Source: Paraburkholderia guartelaensis
Lineage (GTDB): Bacteria; Pseudomonadota; Gammaproteobacteria; Burkholderiales; Burkholderiaceae
DNA: 64,000 bases
NCBI RefSeq assembly: GCF_004353905.1
Contig: NZ_SMOD01000005.1
Span: 1 to 64,000, forward strand
Reading direction: 5' to 3'
In this document: positions 8,770 to 17,318 of the stretch, piece after piece
Layout of the letters: the number at the start of each line of letters is the position of its first letter
Numbering within the stretch: the first letter of the stretch is position 1
Notes under the pieces: generated by a model
What the model was told of the DNA's origin: nothing
The model's input: the letters and a program-made list of their open reading frames with translations, nothing else
The model's database searches: none
Position numbers and translations under genes: made by a program

Positions 8770-9618
8770 ATGACAGTGAGTTCGGTATCTAGTGTGGATC
8801 ATGCCGTGGTGGTGTCCGTATCGGTGGTTGTCTTTCATCCAGACCGGGATCTCCTCGCGCGAACCTTTGCCAGTCTTGCGCGCGCCGGCGCCGCACTGAC
8901 TCGTGCCGAGCCGGGGATGTCGATCCACATGTATCTGGTCGACAACGGCGGCATGCCTGAGATGCGCGGCAGCCTCGCAGCATTGTCGCAAGCAGGCATC
9001 TCCTGTACGGTGATCGCCGGGCACGGTAACGTCGGCTACGGGCGCGGTCACAATCTGGCGATTGAGCGGGCATCGAGCCGTTATCACCTAGTACTCAATC
9101 CCGACGTGGACATCGACTCCAGCGCGTTAGTCGAGGCGGTGACGTTTCTGGAGGCACATCCCGAAGCAGGCCTGCTTACGCCGGCTATTGTCGACGATGC
9201 CGGCCAGCTTCAATATCTATGCCGGCAATATCCGACCCTCGTCGATTTGTTCGTGCGCGGCTTCCTGCCGCGTGCCGCGCGCCGGCCATTCGAGGCGCGC
9301 CTCGCCCGCTACGAGATGCGCGCGCAGATCAACGCGCGTGACACGATCTGGGATCCACCGATCGTGAGCGGTTGTTTCATGCTGTTTCGCACGAGCGTGC
9401 TCAAAACGCTTGCGGGCTTCGATGCGCGCTATTTCCTCTACTTCGAGGACTACGATCTCAGCCTGCGTGCGCATGATGTGGCGCGTGTCGTCTATGCGCC
9501 GTCGGTGCGGGTGCTGCATCACGGGGGCGGCGCGTCGCGCAAAGGGCTTGCGCACATACGGATGTTCCTCACGTCGGCATTCAAGTTCTATAACCGGTTT
9601 GGGTGGAAATGGCTTTGA
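8770..9618 (+). CDS. GT2-family glycosyltransferase (rhamnosyltransferase-like)
   Basis: A 282-residue GT-A fold transferase. Residues 15-25 give the N-terminal strand (VSVSVVVFHPD), LVLNPDVDID near 110-119 supplies the DxD-type metal site, and FLYFEDYDLSLR near 221-232 is the conserved ED-x-DLSLR element of WbbL/RfbF-like rhamnosyltransferases. It should add a sugar, quite possibly rhamnose, to a growing O-antigen or exopolysaccharide unit at the cytoplasmic face. The start ATG lacks a strong ribosome site. The 3' end overlaps the following epimerase gene, so it begins an operon of at least four genes. The region 8552-8769 is the divergent promoter region shared with the membrane protein gene on the other strand. 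Confidence 0.85.
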   Translation: MTVSSVSSVDHAVVVSVSVVVFHPDRDLLARTFASLARAGAALTRAEPGMSIHMYLVDNGGMPEMRGSLAALSQAGISCTVIAGHGNVGYGRGHNLAIERASSRYHLVLNPDVDIDSSALVEAVTFLEAHPEAGLLTPAIVDDAGQLQYLCRQYPTLVDLFVRGFLPRAARRPFEARLARYEMRAQINARDTIWDPPIVSGCFMLFRTSVLKTLAGFDARYFLYFEDYDLSLRAHDVARVVYAPSVRVLHHGGGASRKGLAHIRMFLTSAFKFYNRFGWKWL

Positions 9619-10571
9619 GCCACGTATTGGTAACCGGTGCGAATGGTCTCGTAGGGAGAGCGCTGTGCGCGGCGCTCTCACGGCGTGGCCACGACGTGAC
9701 TGCGCTACTGCGACGCGGTAACGTCCGCATGGATGCTGTGCGCGAATGGCATCACGAGACGGCGGATTTCGTCGGACTTCAAGAGGCGTGGCCGAACGAC
9801 TTGTCCCCGGATTGCGTTGTGCATCTGGCTGCGCGCGTTCACGTGATGCGTGATGACGCACCCGATCCATTGGCGGCATTCCATGCGACGAACGTCGAGG
9901 GTACCCTGCGCGTTGCCCGTGCGGCACAGGCCTCCGGAGCCCGGCGCATGGTCTTTGTGAGCAGCATCAAGGCTGTGGCAGAGGTGGATGGCGGCGTTCC
10001 GCTGGCGGAATCTGTGCCGCCCATGCCACTCGACCCGTACGGACTTTCGAAGCGGGCGGCGGAGGAAGCGCTCTGGCGTCTGAGTGAAGAAACGGGGTTG
10101 GAAGTCGTGGTCGTTCGCCCGCCGCTCGTCTATGGCCCCGGAGTCGGAGCCAATTTTTTGCAGATGATGGACGCGCTTTGGCGTGGCGTGCCACTGCCGC
10201 TCGGTTCGGTGAGTGCGCGACGCAGTCTCGTGTACACCGAAAATCTGGCCGATGCGCTCATGCATTGCATCACCGACCCGCGAGCCGCCAACGCCTGTTT
10301 TCATGTGGCCGATGCCGACGACCTGTCTGTTGCCCAGTTGCTGCGCGGCCTCGGCCGCCACCTCTCGAAGCCCGCACGCCTGATTCCTGTTCCGACGGGG
10401 CTGTTGCGCGCCGCAGGCGCGCTGACCGGCCGAGCCGCCCAGTTGGAGCGTCTGACGTCCAGCCTGCGAGTCGACACATCGCTGATTCACGAGCGGCTCG
10501 GATGGCAGCCGCCGTTCGCGGTGGAGGAGGGGCTGGAAGCGACTGCTCGTTGGTATCGTGCGACGCACTGA
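9609..10571 (+). CDS. NAD-dependent epimerase/dehydratase (WbpV/GalE-like)
   Basis: About 320 residues. It begins with the NAD-binding motif VLVTGANGLVG, has VFVSSIKAV for the catalytic Ser strand and YGLSK for the Tyr-x-x-x-Lys pair. A GTG six bases upstream is also possible, but the ATG at 9609 is preceded by GGGTGG and is preferred. It overlaps the GT2 gene by 10 bp. Proteins of this type next to a WecA/WbpL-like transferase commonly produce the C4 epimer or 4-keto-reduced sugar that the initiating transferase then loads onto undecaprenyl phosphate, such as FucNAc or QuiNAc. The precise sugar cannot be told from sequence. Confidence 0.8.
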   Translation: MALSHVLVTGANGLVGRALCAALSRRGHDVTALLRRGNVRMDAVREWHHETADFVGLQEAWPNDLSPDCVVHLAARVHVMRDDAPDPLAAFHATNVEGTLRVARAAQASGARRMVFVSSIKAVAEVDGGVPLAESVPPMPLDPYGLSKRAAEEALWRLSEETGLEVVVVRPPLVYGPGVGANFLQMMDALWRGVPLPLGSVSARRSLVYTENLADALMHCITDPRAANACFHVADADDLSVAQLLRGLGRHLSKPARLIPVPTGLLRAAGALTGRAAQLERLTSSLRVDTSLIHERLGWQPPFAVEEGLEATARWYRATH

Positions 10572-10597
10572 ATTCGCGGAGACCGTACACGTTGATC

Positions 10598-11635
10598 ATG
10601 CATTTACCGATTTCGTCACCGTTGAGCGCCGTGTGGATCGCCTTGGCTAGCGGTGCGCTGTGCGCGGCCATACTCGCGTTTCTGCTAAAGAGCGGGCTCG
10701 CGTGGCGCCTCGCCACGGATATCCCAAACGAGCGCTCACTGCATGTGCGGCCGACGCCGCGCGTCGGAGGCTGGGGCCTGGTGCCGGTCGCGGTATTGGC
10801 TATTCTGCTTCTGGCGCCTTCGCTATGGTTGATTGCGCTTGGCGCGGCATTTCTCGCTGCCGTTTCCCAGATTGACGACCGCCGCGGACTTCCTGCGCGC
10901 GTGCGTTTTGCCGCGCATTTCCTTGCGGTGCTGACGCTGATCGTTGTCTATCCGGCTCCTGTTGCGTGGTGGTGCCTCGGAGGACTGGCGTTTTTGATGC
11001 TGTGGCTGGTCAACTTATACAATTTCATGGACGGGGCAGACGGTCTTGCCGGCGGCATGGCGCTGTTCGGCTTCGGCGCCTATGCGGTCGCGGCGCTCTT
11101 TGGGCCCGGGCGGATGCCGGAACTCGGCTGGGTATGCGCGGCGATTGCTGGAGCAGCGGCCGGGTTTCTGCTCTTCAATTTCCATCCGGCAAAGCTATTT
11201 TTGGGCGATGCTGGTTCGATTCCGATCGGCTTTCTCGCCGGCGCGCTAGGCTATTGGGGCTGGCGTAGCGGTGGCTGGCCAGTCTGGTTTCCGGTGTTGG
11301 TGTTTTCGCCGTTCATCGGCGATGCTTCTGTCACGCTGATCCGTCGGCTCTTGCGTGGCGAAAAATTCTGGCAGGCCCATCGCGACCATTATTATCAACG
11401 CATGGTCCGTTTCGGGACGGGGCACGCAGTTACGGCTTTGGCATGGTATCTGGTAATGTTAGCCGGCACGGTACTTGCTGTCTTGGCGCTCGATCGTTCC
11501 ACGACGCTGCAGTGGGAGATCGTTGCTGGTTGGGCTTTTGTGCTTGCTTTGATGGGTGCGACGATTGACGCTCGCTGGCGTGCTTTCCAGTCCCTTGGTA
11601 GAAAAACAGAGGTTGACGCTGATGCTCCGCAATAA
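10598..11635 (+). CDS. MraY/WecA-family glycosyl-1-phosphate transferase (WbpL-like)
   Basis: The true start is the ATG at 10598; upstream codons in the open frame are a shadow of the epimerase gene. The 345-residue integral membrane protein has about ten or eleven hydrophobic segments and the polyprenyl-phosphate N-acetylhexosamine-1-phosphate transferase motifs: NLYNFMDGADGLAGG, FHPAKLFLGDAGSIPIG, and HRDHYYQRM near the C-terminus in place of the usual His-rich loop. It starts O-antigen or exopolysaccharide assembly by moving a sugar-1-phosphate to undecaprenyl phosphate on the cytoplasmic side. It is 26 bp after the epimerase and overlaps the CapD-like gene by 14 bp. Confidence 0.88.
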   Translation: MHLPISSPLSAVWIALASGALCAAILAFLLKSGLAWRLATDIPNERSLHVRPTPRVGGWGLVPVAVLAILLLAPSLWLIALGAAFLAAVSQIDDRRGLPARVRFAAHFLAVLTLIVVYPAPVAWWCLGGLAFLMLWLVNLYNFMDGADGLAGGMALFGFGAYAVAALFGPGRMPELGWVCAAIAGAAAGFLLFNFHPAKLFLGDAGSIPIGFLAGALGYWGWRSGGWPVWFPVLVFSPFIGDASVTLIRRLLRGEKFWQAHRDHYYQRMVRFGTGHAVTALAWYLVMLAGTVLAVLALDRSTTLQWEIVAGWAFVLALMGATIDARWRAFQSLGRKTEVDADAPQ

Positions 11636-13505
11636 AGCCTCCTGGCTCTCGTTCAGCGCCTTTCTCTTTGACATTGGCGCAGTGGCCGCCGCATGGTTGA
11701 CGGCTTATTTTCTACGCTTCAACGCGTCCGTTCCGCCCGAGTTTTGGCACGGTGCGGTGAGCACGCTGATCTGGGTGCTGCCTGTCTATGCGGTGATGTT
11801 CCGCATCTTTGGCTTGTATCGCGGTATGTGGGTGTTCGCGAGCCTGCCGGATCTGATGCGTATCTCGAAGGCGATCATAGCGGCCGCGCTGGTCGTCATG
11901 ATCGGCTCAGTGATGGTGCAGCCCGTGCCGATCATTCCTCGTTCGGTGCTGATCGTTTCGCCGCTCCTCGTGTTCTTCGTCATGGGCGGTTCGAGGGCAC
12001 TCTATCGCGCGAGCAAGGAGTTCTATCTCTATGGTGGTCTCGTCGCGCAGGGCAAGCCCGTGATCGTGATTGGCGCGGGAGGTGCCGGCGCGAGTCTCGC
12101 GCGCGAACTCTCGCGCTCCGCCGAATGGCGCCTCGTTGGCCTGCTCGACGACGATCCCGCAAAGCAACGGCGAGAGATCTACGGCTACAAGGTGCTGGGC
12201 CCGATCGATGACATCGCAAAATGGGCGCAGACGCTGCGCTGCGAATTTGCCATCATCGCCATACCGTCGGCGTCCGCCGATGTGCAACGACGTGTCGCCA
12301 CACAATGTGTTCGAGCGGGCGTGAAGGCGCTTATGCTGCCTTCATTGAACGATTTGCTGCCTGGCCAGGGCTTCCTTTCTCAGGTGCGCAACATCGACCT
12401 CGAGGATCTGCTGGGACGCGATGCGGTCAACATCGACACGCCGCACGTCGAGGCCCTGCTGAGTGGCAGGGTCGTCATGGTCACGGGTGCAGGCGGCTCG
12501 ATTGGCTCCGAACTGTGCCGACAAATTCTGCGTTTCGCGCCCGCGCAACTCGTTGCGCTCGATGTGTCCGAGTACGCGATGTACCGACTCACAGAGGAAA
12601 TCCATGAGCGCTTTCCCGAGCTTTCCGTGATGCCGATCGTCGGCGATGCAAAAGATGCGCTCCTGCTCGATCAGGTTATGGGGCGCTATACGCCTCACAT
12701 CGTTTTCCATGCCGCTGCGTACAAGCACGTTCCGTTGATGGAGGAACTGAACGCATGGCAGGCGATTCGCAACAACGTGTTGGGCACGTATCGCGTAGCG
12801 CGCGCGGCGATCAAGCATCAAGTGAGGCATTTCGTTCTGATCTCGACCGATAAGGCGGTCAACCCGACCAACGTGATGGGTGCAAGCAAGCGCCTTGCGG
12901 AGATGGCCTGCCAGGCGTTGCAGCAGACCAGCGAACGCACGCAGTTCGAGACCGTGCGCTTCGGCAACGTCTTGGGCAGCGCGGGTAGCGTGATTCCGAA
13001 GTTCCAGCAGCAGATCGCGAAGGGCGGTCCGGTGACCGTCACGCATCCGGAAGTCACGCGTTTCTTCATGACGATTCCCGAGGCATCGCAACTGGTGCTG
13101 CAGGCATCGAGCATGGGGCGCGGCGGCGAGATTTTCATTCTCGACATGGGTGAGCCGGTCAAGATCGTCAATCTCGCGAGAGATTTGATCCGCCTCTATG
13201 GCTACTCGGAAGAGCAGATTCGCGTGGTTTTCACGGGGCTGCGACCCGGTGAGAAGCTATATGAAGAATTGCTCGCGGACGACGAAACGACCACGCGCAC
13301 GCCACATGCGAAGCTGCGCACGGCAAAGGCACGCGAAGTGCCTGACAATCTGCTGGACGAATTGCTGCCATGGCTTATGCAGCACCGCGTACCGGGCGAC
13401 GACGAAGTACGCCGCGATCTGCGGCGCTGGGTGCCCGAGTATCAGCCGTCGGGTACACCTAAACTGCAGAGCGTAGGGGGCACGTCGGTGCGCGCTGCTG
13501 GCTAG
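11622..13505 (+). CDS. CapD/WbpM-family nucleotide-sugar 4,6-dehydratase (membrane-bound)
   Basis: A 627-residue protein starting at the ATG at 11622, preceded by AGAGG; earlier in-frame codons belong to the previous gene read in another frame. The N-terminus has four or five membrane segments (residues 8-125), followed by a CoA-binding/Rossmann domain (VIVIGAGGAGASLAREL near 149) and a C-terminal dehydratase domain with GAGGSIGSELCRQI near 289. The catalytic stretch LISTDKAVNPTNVMGASKR has the SMK-type triad region of WbpM/FlaA1 enzymes rather than the YxxxK triad. WbpM-like enzymes convert UDP-GlcNAc to the 4-keto-6-deoxy sugar, precursor of QuiNAc or FucNAc, which fits the WbpV-like and WbpL-like neighbours. 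Full length. Confidence 0.88.
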   Translation: MLRNKASWLSFSAFLFDIGAVAAAWLTAYFLRFNASVPPEFWHGAVSTLIWVLPVYAVMFRIFGLYRGMWVFASLPDLMRISKAIIAAALVVMIGSVMVQPVPIIPRSVLIVSPLLVFFVMGGSRALYRASKEFYLYGGLVAQGKPVIVIGAGGAGASLARELSRSAEWRLVGLLDDDPAKQRREIYGYKVLGPIDDIAKWAQTLRCEFAIIAIPSASADVQRRVATQCVRAGVKALMLPSLNDLLPGQGFLSQVRNIDLEDLLGRDAVNIDTPHVEALLSGRVVMVTGAGGSIGSELCRQILRFAPAQLVALDVSEYAMYRLTEEIHERFPELSVMPIVGDAKDALLLDQVMGRYTPHIVFHAAAYKHVPLMEELNAWQAIRNNVLGTYRVARAAIKHQVRHFVLISTDKAVNPTNVMGASKRLAEMACQALQQTSERTQFETVRFGNVLGSAGSVIPKFQQQIAKGGPVTVTHPEVTRFFMTIPEASQLVLQASSMGRGGEIFILDMGEPVKIVNLARDLIRLYGYSEEQIRVVFTGLRPGEKLYEELLADDETTTRTPHAKLRTAKAREVPDNLLDELLPWLMQHRVPGDDEVRRDLRRWVPEYQPSGTPKLQSVGGTSVRAAG

Positions 13506-13550
13506 GGGCGCAACGGGCGACCTTGGTGTCAGTCATGTATTGACTAGCGC

Positions 13551-14153
13551 TCAGCGTTGAGTCGCATGCATCGGGATACGCGACGTGGTGCGTTCGCGCA
13601 TGTTCTTGAGGCCGAAATGGCGCTCGTCAATCAGATAGCCAATTATCCGGTCGACGCAGTGTTCGACACTGTTGCCATGCGTGTGCAAGCTGAGATCAGG
13701 GTGGAGAGGCGGACGATAGGGCGAACCGATGCCGGTGAATTGCGGGATTTCGCCGCTGCGCGCTCGCCTGTATAGGCCTTTGGGATCGCGCCGCTCACAG
13801 ACGTCGAGTGGCGTGTCGACAAACACCTCGACAAAATAAGCTTCCCCTACGATGCGCCGTGCATTTTCACGGTGCTCAGGCTCGGGGGAAATCGTTGCCG
13901 TGACGGCAACAAATCCCTCTTTGCAAAAAAGCGCCGCCACGTGGGCGACGCGCCTGAGGTTTTCTGTGCGCTCAGCTTCGCTGAAACCAAGGTCCGCATT
14001 GAGTCCCGTACGCAGCACATCACCGTCGAGCATCGTTGCTCGAAGTGCAAACGTTTGCAGTCGCTTGACCAAAGCACATGCAATGGTTGACTTACCCGCG
14101 CCGGACATGCCGGTCAGCCAGATGACGACTCCCGCCGACGTTGCTGTATCCAC
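13551..14153 (-). CDS. cysC: Adenylylsulfate (APS) kinase
   Basis: A 200-residue P-loop kinase: GMSGAGKST at about 15-23, then [17 protein letters not shown] and [13 protein letters not shown], which are diagnostic of CysC. It phosphorylates adenosine 5'-phosphosulfate to PAPS in the cytoplasm. No sulfate adenylyltransferase (CysD/CysN) or sulfotransferase gene is in the window. A lone cysC in a polysaccharide cluster usually reflects PAPS supply for a sulfated glycan, but that is inference. It reads toward the end of the CapD-like gene (convergent, 45 bp apart). Two 10-bp direct repeats lie upstream of its start at 14191-14220. Confidence 0.9.
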   Translation of the reverse strand: MDTATSAGVVIWLTGMSGAGKSTIACALVKRLQTFALRATMLDGDVLRTGLNADLGFSEAERTENLRRVAHVAALFCKEGFVAVTATISPEPEHRENARRIVGEAYFVEVFVDTPLDVCERRDPKGLYRRARSGEIPQFTGIGSPYRPPLHPDLSLHTHGNSVEHCVDRIIGYLIDERHFGLKNMRERTTSRIPMHATQR

Positions 14154-14190
14154 TTCGCGTTACTCCGAGTTCAATGCGAATCACGAGCAA

Positions 14191-14220
14191 TTGTAACGTC
14201 GGAGGGGCTGTTGTAACGTC
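14191..14220. repeat. Pair of 10-bp direct repeats upstream of cysC
   Basis: The sequence TTGTAACGTC occurs at 14191-14200 and again at 14211-14220, exactly 20 bp apart, or about two helical turns. They sit 38-67 bp upstream of the cysC start on the minus strand. Such phasing is what a DNA-binding regulator acting as a dimer of dimers would use. No regulator can be assigned. Confidence 0.45.
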
Positions 14221-14278
14221 TACGTAATAAAACGCAACAAATTTGCAGGGAAGTAATTTAATGTGACAGAGTTCTCAT

Positions 14279-15310
14279 TTACTTAAACCCCCGCGGATTC
14301 TTCTCCTGCCAGCGCCAGTGATCTACACACATGCGCTCGATCCCGAACTCCGCTTTCCAGCCAATGACGTTTTCCGCCGCGACCGGATTCGCATAGCATT
14401 CGGCGATGTCGCCGGGCCGGCGCGCGACGATCTCATAGGGCACGGGGCGCCCTGAGGCTTGCTCGAACGCCTTCACGACTTCCAGCACGCTGTAGCCGCG
14501 CCCGGTACCGAGATTCACGACCAGGCCTTCGCCACGCGAGGCAAGCGCGTCGAGCGCCTTGAGGTGGCCCTTCGCGAGATCGACCACGTGAATATAGTCG
14601 CGCACGCCCGTGCCGTCCGGGGTCGGGTAGTTGCCGCCGAACACGCGCAGTTTTTCGAGCTTGCCCACCGCCACTTGCGCGACATAAGGCATGAGGTTGT
14701 TCGGGATGCCCGCCGGGTCTTCGCCGATCAGCCCGCTTTCATGCGCGCCCACCGGGTTGAAATAGCGCAGCACGGCAATGCGCCACTCCGGGTCAGAGAT
14801 CTCGACGTCGCGCAGGATCTGCTCGGCGATGAGCTTTGACTGGCCGTAGGGGTTCGTTGCCGAGAGCGGAAACGTTTCGTCGATCGGCGAGCGTTCGGGC
14901 ATGCCGTAGACCGTGGCCGAGGAGCTGAACACGAACTGCTTCACGCCATGCTGGCGCATCACGTCGAGCACCACGAGCAGGCCGTCGACATTGTTGCGGT
15001 AATACTCGATGGGCTTCGCCACCGACTCGCCCACGGCCTTGAGTGCCGCGAAATGGATAACGCCGGTGATGCTGTGCGCTTCGAAAATGCGCGAGAGGGC
15101 GGCGTCGTCGCGCACGTCGGCTTCGTAGAACGCCACGGGCTTGCAGGTAATTTGCTCAACGCGCTTGAGCGACTCGCTACTGCTGTTCACGAGATTGTCG
15201 ATGGCGACCACCTCATAGCCGCCATTGAGCAGCTCGACGCAGGTATGCGAGCCGATGTAACCCGCGCCGCCGGTGACGAGGATGGTGCCCTTTGAGTTCG
15301 TCGCAGTCAT
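14279..15310 (-). CDS. galE: UDP-glucose 4-epimerase
   Basis: The ATG at 15310 gives a 343-residue protein of standard length; a TTG-started extension of 12 residues is possible but has no support. It has the NAD motif GGAGYIGSHT, FSSSATVYG for the catalytic Ser, and YGQSK for the Tyr-Lys pair. The C-terminus carries RRPGDIAECYA and WKAEFGIERM, which are GalE hallmarks. The enzyme interconverts UDP-glucose and UDP-galactose (or the N-acetyl forms) for polysaccharide synthesis. It follows the GT4 transferase gene on the same strand with a 32-bp gap, so they are probably one transcript, with cysC 125 bp further downstream. Confidence 0.92.
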   Translation of the reverse strand: MTATNSKGTILVTGGAGYIGSHTCVELLNGGYEVVAIDNLVNSSSESLKRVEQITCKPVAFYEADVRDDAALSRIFEAHSITGVIHFAALKAVGESVAKPIEYYRNNVDGLLVVLDVMRQHGVKQFVFSSSATVYGMPERSPIDETFPLSATNPYGQSKLIAEQILRDVEISDPEWRIAVLRYFNPVGAHESGLIGEDPAGIPNNLMPYVAQVAVGKLEKLRVFGGNYPTPDGTGVRDYIHVVDLAKGHLKALDALASRGEGLVVNLGTGRGYSVLEVVKAFEQASGRPVPYEIVARRPGDIAECYANPVAAENVIGWKAEFGIERMCVDHWRWQEKNPRGFK

Positions 15311-15342
15311 GCCGTGTTCGTTCCCGTGAATTCCAGACTCGA

Positions 15343-16578
15343 TCAAAAAGTCGACCCGGTGATTTCCCGGATCAGTTCCCGGTAGCGTTGTACCACAACG
15401 CGCTCATCGAATTCTTTCTCGATTTTTTTTCGGCCGCGCCCGGCCATGGCGGCGCGCGCCGGCCCGTCGAGGTCCAGCATCTGCGCGAGGCTGGCGGATA
15501 GCGAGGCGGCATCGCGCGCTTCGCACAGCAGGCCGTTCACGCCGTCGGCAACCACTTCGCGGCAGCCGGGCACGTTGGTGGCCACGATCGGCCGGCCCAT
15601 CGCGCTTGCTTCCATTAGCGTGCGCGGCACGCCTTCGCGGTACGAGGGCAGCACGACGCAGTCCGCATCGGCGATAAAGGGACGCACATCGGCCGTTTCG
15701 CCAAGATATTCGATTACGCCTTCGCGCTCCCAGGACGCGACTTCTTCGCGCGAGATCGCGCTCGGATTGTCTACGCCCACCGGGCCGAGCAACTGGAAGC
15801 GTGCGTGCGGATAGCGCGCGCGTAGCGTGCGCGCGGCCTCGACGTACTCGCCCACGCCCTTGTCCCAGAGCAGCCGGCCAATCAGAACGAACGCAAACTC
15901 TGCGCGCTCGGGCAGCGGCGTGAAGGGGAAATCGTCGAGATCGACGCCTTCGCCGTGCAGCAGCCTCGCGCGCTCGGGATGCGCGAGGAGATTGCCGTCC
16001 TTGAAAGCGGCTTCGTCGTCGCGATTGAGGAACCACACTTCGCGAGGGAAGCGGAACGCGAAACGATACAGACGCTTGGCGACCTGCGCGGCGCGGCTCT
16101 TCTGGATGAATACGTAACCGAGGCCCGTCGTGACCGCCACCGAAGGCGTGCGCGCGAGCCAGGCGGCAATCGATCCGTAGATATTCGGCTTGATCGTGTA
16201 GTGGAACACGACGTCCGGCTTGAGCGAGCGATACTGGCGGTAGAGCGCGAGCATGGTGCGCAGGTCGTCGAGCGGATTCGTGCCCTTCGAGGCGACCGGC
16301 AGTTCGACGCAGCGGCAGCCCATGGCCGCGAGCGGTTCGAAGGTGCGGTCGCGCGGCGCAATCACGGTGACTTGCGCGCCCGCTTCTGTGAGTGCACGCG
16401 ACAGGCCGCGCCGATAGGTATAGATTGCCCAGGCCGTGTTGCAGACGAGGGCGACGTGCAGTGGATGCCGGTGCGCGGCGGACTGGGGCGCGCTGGCGGC
16501 GGCGGTTCGGGCAGGCGAGGAGTTCACGAAAGCGGGGCGTCGTTGGCAGGCGATGGCGGCAGCGGCCGGGGCGCACAT
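15343..16578 (-). CDS. GT4-family glycosyltransferase
   Basis: A 411-residue GT-B transferase. After a low-complexity N-terminus of about 35 residues comes the first Rossmann domain (LHVALVCNTAWAIYTYRRGLSRAL); the second has FVLIGRLLWDKGVGEYVEAA and, near the C-terminus, VLPSYREGVPRTLMEASAMGRPIVAT with the EGxPRxxxEA element that holds the nucleotide sugar in GT4 enzymes. The start is a GTG at 16578 and is uncertain: residues 1-35 have no family similarity and no clear ribosome site. It transfers a sugar to a lipid-linked intermediate in the cytoplasm. The acceptor is unknown. It probably heads a transcript that continues into galE. Confidence 0.82.
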   Translation of the reverse strand: MCAPAAAAIACQRRPAFVNSSPARTAAASAPQSAAHRHPLHVALVCNTAWAIYTYRRGLSRALTEAGAQVTVIAPRDRTFEPLAAMGCRCVELPVASKGTNPLDDLRTMLALYRQYRSLKPDVVFHYTIKPNIYGSIAAWLARTPSVAVTTGLGYVFIQKSRAAQVAKRLYRFAFRFPREVWFLNRDDEAAFKDGNLLAHPERARLLHGEGVDLDDFPFTPLPERAEFAFVLIGRLLWDKGVGEYVEAARTLRARYPHARFQLLGPVGVDNPSAISREEVASWEREGVIEYLGETADVRPFIADADCVVLPSYREGVPRTLMEASAMGRPIVATNVPGCREVVADGVNGLLCEARDAASLSASLAQMLDLDGPARAAMAGRGRKKIEKEFDERVVVQRYRELIREITGSTF

Positions 16579-16643
16579 TTTAGCCGACGGGCGTAGGGAT
16601 CAAGTCGACCGAAGCGGCGCATCGCTGGGGACCTTGCGCGCCG

Positions 16644-17313
16644 TTGGCCTACACTGCGCGAGCCGCGCTCAAACCCAAACCTATTGACACACCGTATCGC
16701 ACGTAGTTGGAGGGCGAGCGGTTCGTGTACTTCCTGGTCGGCCGGGCGACTGTCGCACTTTTAGGTGCGCGAGGACCTGCGCGCTTTTTCAGGCATCGGC
16801 ATGGGCCCTAATCGACGGTTCGCTGTGTTCGCCGCGCGTGTTTAGCTGCCCGTGCTTTCGCGTTAGTTGTAGAGCGTTCAGGTACACGCGGCAGAGTTCT
16901 TCATCTATCAGCGCCGAGGGATGTCGGCGCATACGCCCAGATTCGCCGCGTTGCCACACGACGCCTGCGGAGCCTTCCCGCTCTCGTCTTCGAAAGCGCT
17001 TCGCTTCAGCGCCTCGATTGTTTCCGGCCGCGTGGACGGAAACCACGTGATGCGCCCTGCCACTTCAATTCCAACTTGTTTTCCCTTCCAGTAGATGGCG
17101 TTTTCCATTTCGACGGTCTCCTTGGGTTGACCTTGCCGGCGGGAACGCCAATTATGCGCCCGGTCCGACAAAGCGGCGCGTGCGGCATTGCATACGGTAT
17201 CGAGCCGCAGGGAATTCGTCGGCGAGACCAGACTCAAGCGCGGTGCGCTCGCGCGTCCGGCGGTTGGCGTCGCCGATAGAGTGGGCCGCATTCCATCCCT
17301 CACCGCCGTGCTT
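16644..17313 (+). pseudogene. Decayed duplicate of the lrgAB locus (three fragments)
   Basis: Three separated stretches match the intact lrgAB locus at 18892-20057 in the same order and orientation. At 16644-16668 the DNA matches 18892-18916, just upstream of lrgA, at 23 of 25 bases. At 16686-16763 the translation DTPYRT, stop, LEGERFVYFLVGRATVAL matches LrgB residues around DTPYRTYFEG, with a stop in the frame. At 17263-17313 the translation VGVADRVGRIPSLTAVL matches LrgB AVADKVGGIPSLTAVL. All of lrgA's body and most of lrgB are missing, and a 66-residue ORF lies between the second and third fragments on the other strand. It cannot encode a functional protein. It abuts the 3' end of the O-antigen ligase gene. 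Confidence 0.75.
16908..17108 (-). CDS. Small hypothetical protein (66 aa)
   Basis: The ATG at 17108 is preceded by an excellent ribosome site, AAGGAGA with an 8-base spacer, which is better than most genes in the window. The product begins MENAIYWKGKQVGIEVAGR and is hydrophilic, without membrane segments, signal peptide or Cys pairs likely to bind metal. I do not recognise a family. The longer open frame upstream runs antisense to a decayed lrgB fragment and is not credible. It is enclosed between the lrgB remnants and so may have arrived with, or survived, that rearrangement. Only the ribosome site and codon sense support it. Confidence 0.5.
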   Translation of the reverse strand: MENAIYWKGKQVGIEVAGRITWFPSTRPETIEALKRSAFEDESGKAPQASCGNAANLGVCADIPRR

Positions 17314-17318
17314 GACGG

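Noticed and set aside
10178..10597. N-terminal extension of the WecA-like protein
   Set aside because: Not hydrophobic, overlaps the epimerase gene, and the family start is the ATG at 10598.
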